From the NCBI GenBank assembly GCA_948976265.1, contig CARFUA010000001.1, positions 246,525 through 278,767 of the forward strand: a stretch of DNA of 32,243 nt, given 5' to 3'. This DNA is from an uncultured Clostridia bacterium. GTDB lineage: Bacteria; Bacillota; Clostridia; TANB77; CAG-508. The notes under the pieces were generated by a model. It was given only the letters and a program-made list of their open reading frames with translations, searched no databases and was not told where the DNA came from. A program made the translations under genes and the position numbers. Below are positions 16,592-25,099 of the stretch, in pieces (position 1 is the stretch's first letter; the number at the start of each line of letters is the position of its first letter).

Positions 16592-18803
16592 ATGAAAAAA
16601 AGCAAAGACAAAAAAAGTACCATAGCTAAATTGGCTTTTACAGCCTGTGTATTTACAATATGTTTTCTAGGCATTCTAACCAATTTAGGAAGAATTCTAG
16701 TAGTACACGGTAAAGAATATAGCGAAAGTGCTTATAATAATCAAATGAAAAATCAAATCATCAGTCCGAAAAGAGGAATTATTTATGATGTAAACGGAAA
16801 CGTTCTTGCCATGAGCATATCCGTTGAAACCATCTCAATCAATCCAGGTCAAATTTTTTATAGCAACAAAAAAAATGTACCCAATGAAATAATTGCAGAA
16901 GGACTGGCGACTACTTTAGAACTAGATTATAACGAAGTTTTAGAAAAAGTAAATAAAAAATCATCGGTTGTTGTAATTGCCAAAAAAGTTAGTGAAGAAA
17001 AAGCCGAAGCGCTAAAAACATGGTTAAATGAAAAGAAAATCACTACAGGAATCAACATCGATAAAGACACCAAAAGATATTATCCATACAACACAGTAGC
17101 TTCCAATCTAATCGGAATCTGTAATGCTGACAATGTTCGGTACCATTGGCATAGAAAATCGCTGGAACAGCACACTAACAGGAACAGCTGGCAAAATTGT
17201 TGCCATGCAAGATGTCAAGAAAAACCAAATTTCAGATGAAACCGAACAATATGTTCCTGTAGAAAACGGAAGCAATCTTTATCTTACCATTGATTTAACC
17301 ATTCAACAAATCGTAGAAAAATACCTAAAGCAAGCCGTAGAAGAAAATTCCTGTTCTGGTGGAGGAAATGTTATTGTAATGAATCCGCAAAATGGCGAAA
17401 TCTTAGGAATGGCAACCTATCCAAACTACAATCTAAATGACCCTTATGCCGTTGAACCAACAGGCGCAAAAGACATTTGGGAAACCTACACAACAGAACA
17501 AAAAACCGAAGCATATCACAAACTATGGCTCAATAAATCTGTTTCCCAATTATATGAACCAGGTTCGACATTCAAAATTATCACATCAGCCATTGCCTTA
17601 GAAGAAAATCTTGTGCAAACAGATACAGAAGGCGATTTTATGTGTACGGGTTCCTATCAAGTGGAAGACTATGATATACACTGTTGGAGAGCAGAACCAC
17701 ATGGTTCGCAAAATTTAAGACAAGCTTTATGCAATTCTTGCAATCCAGCTTTCATGCAACTAGGACAACGAATAGGCGCATCAACACTATACAAATATTA
17801 CGAAGCATTTGGTTTATTTGACTCAATTGGTAGTGACATCGCCAAAACCTATGATTCCGTATTTCACAAACTAGAAAATGTCGGAAAAGTTGAATTAGCT
17901 ACTATTTCATTTGGACAACGATTTGAAATATCGCCATTGCAGCTAGCAACAGCAGTATCCAGTGTCGTAAACAATGGCAAACTAGTAGAACCCAAAATTG
18001 TAAAGCAAATTGAAAATTCCGACACAGGTGTAATTGAAATGGAAGAAAACAAAGAAGTCAGACAAATAGTGTCTAAGGAAACTTCTGAAAAGATAAAAAA
18101 CATGATGCAATCTGTTGTTGTAGAAGGAACTGGAAAACGTGCTGCAGTGCAAGGCTATACCATTGGTGGAAAAAGTGGAACCTCTGAACCAATGTCAGGA
18201 AACGAAGAAGCTGGCTATGTTGCCTCTTTTATTGCCATTTCACCAATTGAAAATACACAAGTTGTTGTACTAACCGTATTATACGATCCAGAAGGCGAAA
18301 CCTATCAAGGTGGTCAAACCGCAGGACCAGTTGCTGCCAATATTTTATCAGAAGTATTACCATATTTAGGAATCAACAAAGACGGAGAAAATGTCACCAC
18401 AAAAGAAAAAACAACTGTGACTGTACCCAATATTTCTTCCAAAACCGTTGCTTCCGCCAAGCAAATATTACAAGAATATGGTTTTAACGTCAACGTTAAT
18501 ATCAAAGAAAGCGAAAATACTAGTATTGTCACAGACCAAATGCCAAAACCAGGCACTGTACTAGAAAAAGGAGCAGATATTTATTTATACACTGCTGAAA
18601 ATGATAACAGAATATCAGTACAAGTTCCTACCCTAACAGGACTTACCATTACAGAAGCTAGGCAAAAATTAAAAGCCAATAAATTAAACATCAAAATAGA
18701 AGGAGAAGACGGAAACGTAGTATCTCAAGAGCCACAAGCAGAAAAATCAGTGGAAGAGGGAACCGTTATAAATGTTGTCATTCAAAAGGAAAAAGAGTCA
18801 TAA
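16592..18803 (+). CDS. Class B penicillin-binding protein with PASTA domains, expressed only with a +1 frameshift
   Basis: The joined product has 736 residues. A membrane anchor (about 12-33) leads to the PBP dimerisation domain (ISPKRGIIYDVNGNVLA). The transpeptidase domain has Ser325-x-x-Lys328 (PGSTFK), Ser382-Cys-Asn384 and Lys527-Ser-Gly-Thr, and two PASTA repeats lie at about 600-735. Frame 0 runs to 17137; CGG at 17138 then leads to a stop at 17239. The +1 frame from 17139 gives NADNV-GTIGIENRWNS, as in SpoVD/FtsI proteins. ATG 16592 has no ribosome site; an in-frame ATT at 16565, five bases after GGTGAG, is a plausible alternative start. It cross-links peptidoglycan in division or sporulation. 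Confidence 0.87.
17135..17140 (+). other. Candidate programmed +1 frameshift site GTT CGG
   Basis: Frame 0 reads AAT GTT CGG TAC; the protein family demands AAT GTT (C) GGT ACC. It is the second of the only two in-frame CGG codons in the window and has the same TTCGG context as the site at 1949-1954. Confidence 0.6.
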
Positions 18804-18844
18804 ATGGAAAGCGAAAACATATAATTTACCGAAGAGGTGATAAT

Positions 18845-19651
18845 ATGTTTTCTTTTTGTAAAATGCAAGCAACAGGCAATGATTTTGTAATTGTAGATTG
18901 TACAGAAAATGAATTTGAGTATAGTCTTCCCGTACTGACTAAATTTCTATGCGACAGACATTATGGTGTTGGAGCAGACGGTACGATTTTCTTAGAGAAA
19001 AGTGAAACAGCCGATTTCAAAATGAGAATTTTCAACCATGACGGAACAGAAGCAGAAATGTGCGGAAATGGAATTCGTTGTCTAGCAAAATATATTTTTG
19101 ACAAGCAGAAAATTCAAGAAAATCAATTTTCTATTGAAACATTAGCAGGCATCAAAAATGTCAAATTGGAATTAGAAAATCAAACGGTACTTTCTATAAC
19201 GGTAAATATGGGTGAAATCGAAATGGAACATTTGAAATATGTAATAGAAATCGAAGAAAAAAACTACGAAATTTATCCAATCTTGATTGGAAATCCACAC
19301 GTTGTGTGTTTTGTAGAGGATGTTGAAAATTTTGAAGTAGAAAAAATTGGACCAATTCTGGAAAATTATAAATATTTTCCCAATAGAACCAACGTAGAAT
19401 TTGTGCAAATTTTAGACAATGAAAATATAAAAGTTCGTGTTTGGGAAAGAGGCGTAGGCGAAACGAATAGCTGTGGAACAGGTGCTTGTGCCAGTAGCAT
19501 GATTGCGATTCAGAAAAAATTAACCCAGAATCAAGTTACCGTCAATTTAAAAGGCGGAAAACTGCAAATCAACTATCATAAAGCAAATAATGTATTAACT
19601 TTAACAGGACCAGCAGAAACAGTGTTTGAAGGAAAAATTGAGAAAATATAA
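18845..19651 (+). CDS. dapF: Diaminopimelate epimerase
   Basis: This 268-residue protein has the two catalytic cysteines of the cofactor-independent epimerase, Cys73 in EMCGNGIRC and Cys210 in NSCGTGACA, and the N-terminal KMQATGNDFV. It converts LL-DAP to meso-DAP for lysine and peptidoglycan synthesis. AGAGGTG precedes ATG 18845. It is co-oriented with the PBP gene 41 bases upstream, linking precursor supply and cross-linking. Confidence 0.96.
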   Translation: MFSFCKMQATGNDFVIVDCTENEFEYSLPVLTKFLCDRHYGVGADGTIFLEKSETADFKMRIFNHDGTEAEMCGNGIRCLAKYIFDKQKIQENQFSIETLAGIKNVKLELENQTVLSITVNMGEIEMEHLKYVIEIEEKNYEIYPILIGNPHVVCFVEDVENFEVEKIGPILENYKYFPNRTNVEFVQILDNENIKVRVWERGVGETNSCGTGACASSMIAIQKKLTQNQVTVNLKGGKLQINYHKANNVLTLTGPAETVFEGKIEKI

Positions 19652-19744
19652 AACACTAATTATATCATATTTTCATAAAAATGTCAAATACAAATAAGGA
19701 GCAAGAAAGGCATTTAAACAAGATAAGAGTCAGTTTTGAAAGAT

Positions 19745-19786
19745 AAATCAAAGGTGAACGTATAAAATCGTTTACTTTTGATTTTT
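19745..19786 (+). terminator. Terminator after dapF
   Basis: 16-bp stem with two G-U pairs (19745-19760 with 19769-19784), followed by T's. The stretch 19652-19744 holds nothing I can identify. Confidence 0.85.
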
Positions 19787-19818
19787 GTCAAAAAACAAAA
19801 AATAAAGTCGAAATATAG

Positions 19819-19847
19819 TTGCCGAAAAAGAAATATTTTGATATAAT
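19819..19847 (+). promoter_or_regulatory. Promoter of the hydrogenase operon
   Basis: TTGCCG (19819-19824), 17 bases, TATAAT (19842-19847). Confidence 0.78.
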
Positions 19848-19877
19848 CAAAATATAATCAAATAAGGAGAAAAAAAT

Positions 19878-20360
19878 ATGGAAGAAAAATGTGTCGTTCA
19901 AAAGATAAGACAAGAAACCAAAGAAATTTTGGAAAAATATCCTCACGAAAAGGACCAACTAATCATGATTTTAAACGATGTGCAAGAAAAATATGGTTAC
20001 ATCCCAAAACAAGCTCAAATGGTTATTTCACAAGTGCTATCCATTCCGATGGCAGAAATTTATGGAGTCATTACTTTTTATTCTCGTTTTACATTATCCC
20101 CAAAAGGAAAATATAATATTTCGATTTGTTTAGGAACGGCTTGTTATGTCAAAGGTTCCCAAAAATTATTAGACCGTGCCAAAGAAAGGTTAAAAATTGA
20201 ACCTGGTCAAGTCACACCAGACGGAAAATTTTCGATTGATGACGTCAGATGCGTTGGTGCCTGCGGACTAGCACCAGTCTTCATGGTCAATGATGAAGTT
20301 TACGGAAATGCAACCGTAAAAGAATTCGATGAAGTAATTGATAAATATATGAAAGAATAA
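19878..20360 (+). CDS. hydC: Electron-bifurcating hydrogenase, NuoE-like [2Fe-2S] subunit
   Basis: 160 residues with the thioredoxin-like NuoE/HndA fold. Cysteines at GTACYVKGS and CVGACGLAP give the C-x4-C plus C-x3-C set for one [2Fe-2S] cluster. In HydABC-type complexes this subunit passes electrons between the FMN subunit and the hydrogenase. AAGGAG precedes ATG 19878. It is first of three contiguous genes with gaps of 12 and 14 bases. Confidence 0.93.
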   Translation: MEEKCVVQKIRQETKEILEKYPHEKDQLIMILNDVQEKYGYIPKQAQMVISQVLSIPMAEIYGVITFYSRFTLSPKGKYNISICLGTACYVKGSQKLLDRAKERLKIEPGQVTPDGKFSIDDVRCVGACGLAPVFMVNDEVYGNATVKEFDEVIDKYMKE

Positions 20361-20372
20361 AGGAGGGAATCC

Positions 20373-22229
20373 ATGAAAACAATCCAAGAAATAGAAAAAA
20401 TAAGAACGGAAAAAAGAGCAGAATTAGACTTAAGAGTCAACACAGAAGCAGATACTAGAGAAAAGCACATTTTAGTTTGTCGAGGAACAGGCTGTACTTC
20501 TTCTAAATCGCCCAAAATAATTGAGACTTTTCGAAAAGTCATAGAAGAAAAAGGCTTGGAAAACGTGCGTGTCATTCAAACAGGATGTTTTGGACTTTGT
20601 GCCAAAGGACCAATCGTTATTATTCGTCCAGAAGAAACCTTTTATGCCCATGTCAAGCCAGAAGATTGCGAAGAAATTATTCAATCCCACATTTGTGAAG
20701 GGAAAAAAGTAGAACGTTTATTATGCAAAAATATGGATGGCAATTTTGCCCAAAAATTAGAGGAATTAGATTTTTATAAAAAGCAAAAAAGAATTGCCTT
20801 AAAAAATTGTGGACTCATTGATCCAGAAAAAATCGATGAATACATTGCATTTGATGGCTACCAAGCATTACAAAAAGTATTAACCCAAATGAATCCTGAC
20901 GAAATTATTGAAGTCATTTCAAAATCTGGTTTACGTGGACGTGGTGGAGCTGGATTTTCGACAGGAACCAAATGGTCTTTTACCAAACAAGCAGAAAGTG
21001 ACCAAAAATATGTTGTTTGCAACGCAGACGAAGGTGACCCAGGTGCATTTATGGACAGAAGTATATTAGAAGGCGACCCACATGCAATTTTAGAAGCAAT
21101 GACAATTGCAGGATTTGCTATTGGAGCTAATCAGGGATATATCTATGTTAGAGCCGAATATCCGATTGCGGTGCAAAGATTAAAAATTGCGATTAACCAA
21201 GCCAGAGAATATGGATTGTTAGGCGAAAATATTTTAGGGACTGGTTTCAAATTCGATATCGATATTCGATTAGGGGCAGGAGCCTTTGTTTGTGGGGAAG
21301 AAACGGCACTTTTAGAATCCATTGAAGGAAAAAGAGGACAGCCAAGAGTCAAACCGCCATATCCAGCTACTTGTGGTTTATTTGGAAAGCCAACTCTAAT
21401 TAATAATGTAGAGACTTTAGCCAATATCACAAAAATTATTTTAAATGGGGCAGATTGGTATGCAAGCATCGGAACCGAAAAATCGAAAGGAACGAAAGTA
21501 TTTGCGTTAGGTGGAAATGTGAATAATGTAGGACTTGTAGAAGTACCAATGGGAACCACTTTGCGAGAAATTGTCTATGACATTGGTGGCGGAATTCCAA
21601 ATGGCAGAGGATTCAAAGCAGCACAAACAGGTGGACCTTCTGGCGGTTGTATTCCAGCAGAACATTTAGATACGCCAATTGATTATGAATCGCTTGCGCA
21701 AATTGGGTCTATGATGGGTTCTGGCGGATTGATTGTTATGGATGATACAAAATGTATGGTAAACTTAGCAAAATTCTATTTAGAATTTACGGTTGCAGAA
21801 AGTTGTGGAAAATGCACACCATGCCGAATTGGGACCAAAAGAATGCTAGAAATTCTAGAGAAACTATGTAACGGAGAAGGAACCGAATACGATATTTATC
21901 GTTTAGAAAAATTAGCAATCAACATCAAAAAAGCGAGTGTTTGTGGCTTGGGACAAAGTGCTCCAAATCCAGTACTTAGTACGTTACGCTACTTTAGAGA
22001 AGAATTCAAAGAACATGCGATTGATAAAAAATGTCGAACCAATGAATGTAAAAAAATTGCCAAAATTGAAATTGACTCAGAAAAATGTAAGGCATGTGGT
22101 TTATGCCAAAGAAGTTGCCCAGTTGAGGCAATTGAAGGGGAGGCAAGAGAAATAAGAATAATCAACCAAGAAAAGTGTATTAAGTGTGGAACGTGTATTG
22201 CAAGTTGCCCATTTAAGGCGATAGGATAG
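20373..22229 (+). CDS. hydB: Electron-bifurcating hydrogenase, NuoF-like FMN/NAD(P)H subunit
   Basis: 618 residues in four parts. An N-terminal thioredoxin-like [2Fe-2S] domain (CRGTGC then CFGLCAKGP, about 30-115) is followed by a NuoF core with the NAD(H) and FMN sites (LRGRGGAGFSTGTKW; GAGAFVCGEETALL). Then come the [4Fe-4S] motif ESCGKCTPCRIGT and a C-terminal two-cluster ferredoxin domain (CKACGLCQRSCP and CIKCGTCIASCP). This is the HydB/HndC architecture, with the extra [2Fe-2S] domain fused at the N-terminus, so no separate HndB is needed. In such complexes it splits or merges electrons between NAD(P)H and ferredoxin. Confidence 0.95.
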   Translation: MKTIQEIEKIRTEKRAELDLRVNTEADTREKHILVCRGTGCTSSKSPKIIETFRKVIEEKGLENVRVIQTGCFGLCAKGPIVIIRPEETFYAHVKPEDCEEIIQSHICEGKKVERLLCKNMDGNFAQKLEELDFYKKQKRIALKNCGLIDPEKIDEYIAFDGYQALQKVLTQMNPDEIIEVISKSGLRGRGGAGFSTGTKWSFTKQAESDQKYVVCNADEGDPGAFMDRSILEGDPHAILEAMTIAGFAIGANQGYIYVRAEYPIAVQRLKIAINQAREYGLLGENILGTGFKFDIDIRLGAGAFVCGEETALLESIEGKRGQPRVKPPYPATCGLFGKPTLINNVETLANITKIILNGADWYASIGTEKSKGTKVFALGGNVNNVGLVEVPMGTTLREIVYDIGGGIPNGRGFKAAQTGGPSGGCIPAEHLDTPIDYESLAQIGSMMGSGGLIVMDDTKCMVNLAKFYLEFTVAESCGKCTPCRIGTKRMLEILEKLCNGEGTEYDIYRLEKLAINIKKASVCGLGQSAPNPVLSTLRYFREEFKEHAIDKKCRTNECKKIAKIEIDSEKCKACGLCQRSCPVEAIEGEAREIRIINQEKCIKCGTCIASCPFKAIG

Positions 22230-22243
22230 GAGGAAAATAAATT

Positions 22244-23998
22244 ATGGAAGAAGAATTTGTAACACTTACCATAGACGACCAACCAATCAAAGTAAAAAAA
22301 GGAACGACAATTTTAGAAGCTGCCAAACAAGCGGGAATTGACATTCCGACGTTGTGTTTTTTGAAAGAAATTAATGAAGTGGGCGATTGTAGAATGTGTA
22401 TTGTGGAAGTTGAAGGAAGAAGAGGATTTGCAACTTCTTGTATTCAAAAAGCAGAAGACGGAATGATAGTTCGCACTCATACACCAGAAGTATTAGAGGC
22501 AAGACATATCATTTTAGATTTGATTTTGTCAAATCATAAAATTGAATGTTTAACTTGTACACGCTCTGGCAATTGTGAATTGCAAAAATTAGCGGAAAAA
22601 TTTAATGTACAAAAAATCGAATTTCCAGGAGAAATGACCAAACACACCATTGATGACAAATCCCCATCCATTGTCCGAGATTTCAACAAATGTATTTTAT
22701 GTAGAAGATGTATCGCAACTTGTAAAAACGTCCAAGAAATTGGCGCCATTGATTGTATTGAACGTGGTTTTGAATCTTGCATTTCGACCACTTACGATAA
22801 TAGCCTAAATGACGTTGATTGCACATTTTGCGGTCAATGTATCGAAGCTTGTCCGACAGGTGCTTTACATGAAAAAGAAAACATCGATGATGTTTGGACA
22901 AAATTAAAAGACCCAGATACCTATGTAGTAGTCCAAACAGCACCAGCAGTACGAGTTGCTTTGGGAGAAGAATTCGGCATGCCAATTGGAACAAATTGTA
23001 AAGGAAAAATGGTAACAGCCCTTAAAAGAATGGGATTTGACAAAGTATTTGATACCAATACAGGTGCCGATCTTACCATTATGGAAGAAGCCAACGAATT
23101 TATTGAACGTGTACAAAACGGAGGCACTTTGCCAATGATAACTTCTTGCAGTCCAGGTTGGGTGCGTTTTGCAGAAAAAAATTATGGTGATTTATTGAGC
23201 CATTTGTCAAGTTGTAAATCGCCCCATCAAATGTTTGGAGCAGTGATTAAATCTTATTTTGCAGAAAAATATGGAATTGACAAAAACAAAATTTGTACGG
23301 TTTCCATTATGCCATGTATTGCCAAAAAATATGAATGTAGCCGAGAAGAAATGGAAGTTGACGGTGTACGTGATGTTGATTATGTGATGACAACAAGAGA
23401 ATTAGCCAGAATGATTAAACAAGCCAATCTTGATTTTGCCCAACTAGAGGATAATGATTTCGATAATCCAATGGGAGAAGCAAGTGGAGCAGGTGCTATT
23501 TTTGGAACAACTGGCGGAGTAATGGAAGCAGCAATCAGAACAGCAGTTGATACATTAGAAAAGAAAAATGTTGAAGAAATTGAATATAGAGAAGTAAGAG
23601 GCGAAAAAGGCATTAAAGAAGCAACCTTAAATATTACAGGAATCGAAATAAAAATAGCGGTTGTAAGTGGTTTAGCAAATGCGAAAAAGATGATGGAACA
23701 AATCAAAGAAGGAAAATCACCATATCATTTTATCGAAATTATGGCATGTCCTGGAGGATGTGTTATGGGTGGAGGTCAACCGATTAAAGATGCGAAAACA
23801 AGAGCATCTGTTGATGTTAGAAAGCAAAGAGCCGATGCTTTATATGCAATTGACGAAAAAAGTGTGATTCGAAAATCCCATGAAAATCCTATTATGAAGC
23901 AATTATATGATGAATTTTTCGAAAAACCAGGAAGTCATGTTGCTCATAAATATTTGCATACGAAGTATAGTGCAAAAGAGAAATACGAAACCGAATAA
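22244..23998 (+). CDS. hydA: [FeFe] hydrogenase catalytic subunit
   Basis: 584 residues. The N-terminal [2Fe-2S] domain has DCRMC, and the His-ligated [4Fe-4S] site spans the LTCTRSGNC region. Two ferredoxin clusters are CILCRRCIATC and CTFCGQCIEACP. The H-cluster motifs are L1 TSCSPGWV, L2 MPCIAKK and L3 MACPGGCVMGGGQP. The small-subunit-like tail ends with YLHTKY. This is the M3-type monomeric layout that joins HydB and HydC in bifurcating complexes, making H2 from reduced ferredoxin plus NAD(P)H in fermenting Clostridia. The HydEFG maturases are not in this window. AGGAGG precedes ATG 22244. Confidence 0.97.
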   Translation: MEEEFVTLTIDDQPIKVKKGTTILEAAKQAGIDIPTLCFLKEINEVGDCRMCIVEVEGRRGFATSCIQKAEDGMIVRTHTPEVLEARHIILDLILSNHKIECLTCTRSGNCELQKLAEKFNVQKIEFPGEMTKHTIDDKSPSIVRDFNKCILCRRCIATCKNVQEIGAIDCIERGFESCISTTYDNSLNDVDCTFCGQCIEACPTGALHEKENIDDVWTKLKDPDTYVVVQTAPAVRVALGEEFGMPIGTNCKGKMVTALKRMGFDKVFDTNTGADLTIMEEANEFIERVQNGGTLPMITSCSPGWVRFAEKNYGDLLSHLSSCKSPHQMFGAVIKSYFAEKYGIDKNKICTVSIMPCIAKKYECSREEMEVDGVRDVDYVMTTRELARMIKQANLDFAQLEDNDFDNPMGEASGAGAIFGTTGGVMEAAIRTAVDTLEKKNVEEIEYREVRGEKGIKEATLNITGIEIKIAVVSGLANAKKMMEQIKEGKSPYHFIEIMACPGGCVMGGGQPIKDAKTRASVDVRKQRADALYAIDEKSVIRKSHENPIMKQLYDEFFEKPGSHVAHKYLHTKYSAKEKYETE

Positions 23999-24031
23999 CA
24001 GGCACAGGAATTAATAACCAGCCACAGGTTC

Positions 24032-24060
24032 TTGACAAAGTTGCTATTTTATGCTAAAAT
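24032..24060 (+). promoter_or_regulatory. Promoter upstream of the pyrB leader terminator
   Basis: TTGACA (24032-24037), 17 bases, TAAAAT (24055-24060). The predicted start (about 24067) is only some 10 bases before a terminator stem. Confidence 0.65.
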
Positions 24061-24075
24061 GGTTAAGGAAATTGA

Positions 24076-24104
24076 GGAGATAATGAGATATTATCTCCTT
24101 TTTT
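24076..24104 (+). terminator. Terminator between hydA and pyrB
   Basis: 9-bp perfect stem (24076-24084 with 24090-24098), loop GAGAT, six T's (24099-24104). It ends hydCBA transcripts and would also stop the promoter at 24032-24060 after about 40 bases. Confidence 0.82.
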
Positions 24105-24128
24105 ATGGAGAGCATGTTACAATTTTCA

Positions 24129-24157
24129 TTGACAAAATTACTGCTTCATATTATAAT
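24129..24157 (+). promoter_or_regulatory. Perfect consensus promoter of pyrB
   Basis: TTGACA (24129-24134), 17 bases, TATAAT (24152-24157), 25 bases before the pyrB ATG. Confidence 0.9.
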
Positions 24158-24181
24158 AAAAAGAAAAAAGGAGAACCAAAT

Positions 24182-25081
24182 ATGAACCATGTATTAAGTG
24201 CCAAACAATACACCAAAGAAAGTCTAGAAGTATTATTTAATCTAACAGACGATATCAAAAATAATCCACAAAAATATGCTAAAACGTTAGACAGTAAAAT
24301 TGTAGCAACTATGTTCTATGAGCCAAGCACAAGAACAAGATTATCTTTCGAAACAGCAGTATTAAGGCTCGGAGGAAAGATTATTTCGACAGAAAATGCT
24401 TCAGCCAATTCTTCGGGAAAAAAAGGAGAAAGTTTAGAAGATACTGTGAAGATTTTACAAGGTTATGCAGATGCAATTGTTATTCGACATTCTAGTGATA
24501 CTTGGCCAGAAGAAGCTGCCCAAATTGCAACGGTTCCGATTATTAATGGTGGGGCTGGAAAAGGAGAGCATCCAACCCAAGCATTGTTAGATGTTTATAC
24601 GATTCGTGAACAGAGAAAAACGTTAGATGGCGTAAAAGTTGCTATTTTAGGGGATTTATTAAATGGTAGAACCATTCATTCCTTATTAAGAATGGTAAGT
24701 CTTTATGATAATGTTGAAGTGTATGGATTAAGCAAGGAATGTTTTGCTTTGCCAGAAGAATATATTGAGATGTTGAAAGAAAGAGGAATCAAATATAAAA
24801 AATGTACTAGCTTTGATGAAATACCAAACGATGTTGATGTGATGTATCATACAAGAATTCAGTCAGAGCGATTTGAAGGTGATTTTGGAAGAGAGGAATT
24901 TATTATTAATAAAAAGGTATTAAATAGATTTTCAGATAATACAATTATATTACATCCATTGCCAAGAAATGAGGAGATTTCAACAGATATAGATGATGAC
25001 CCAAGAGCTTTCTATTTTAAACAAGCTCACAATGGATTGTATGTTAGAATGGCTTTGTTTGTGCAAGCTTTTGAAAAGTAA
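24182..25081 (+). CDS. pyrB: Aspartate carbamoyltransferase catalytic subunit
   Basis: This 299-residue protein has the carbamoyl-phosphate site FYEPSTRTRLSFE (about 45-57), the aspartate-side motifs HPTQALLDVYTI and GDLLNGRT, and the HPLPR loop. It makes carbamoyl-aspartate in pyrimidine synthesis. AAGGAG and the family's usual start place the initiation at ATG 24182; the upstream open frame lies in the leader. No pyrI or other pyr gene is adjacent. The -10 and the first leader bases leave little room for a PyrR attenuator after the proximal promoter. Confidence 0.95.
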   Translation: MNHVLSAKQYTKESLEVLFNLTDDIKNNPQKYAKTLDSKIVATMFYEPSTRTRLSFETAVLRLGGKIISTENASANSSGKKGESLEDTVKILQGYADAIVIRHSSDTWPEEAAQIATVPIINGGAGKGEHPTQALLDVYTIREQRKTLDGVKVAILGDLLNGRTIHSLLRMVSLYDNVEVYGLSKECFALPEEYIEMLKERGIKYKKCTSFDEIPNDVDVMYHTRIQSERFEGDFGREEFIINKKVLNRFSDNTIILHPLPRNEEISTDIDDDPRAFYFKQAHNGLYVRMALFVQAFEK

Positions 25082-25099
25082 AATTTAGGAGAAACTTGT

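Noticed and set aside
16592..18803. Two separate genes, one ending at 17239 and one starting at 17124
   Set aside because: The first half ends inside a conserved PBP segment and the second starts in its middle; neither has a sensible domain end, and the overlap has no RBS. One frameshifted gene explains both.
24032..24181. N-terminal extension of PyrB in the open frame upstream of 24182
   Set aside because: The extension runs through a promoter, a terminator hairpin and a second promoter; AAGGAG and family length support ATG 24182.
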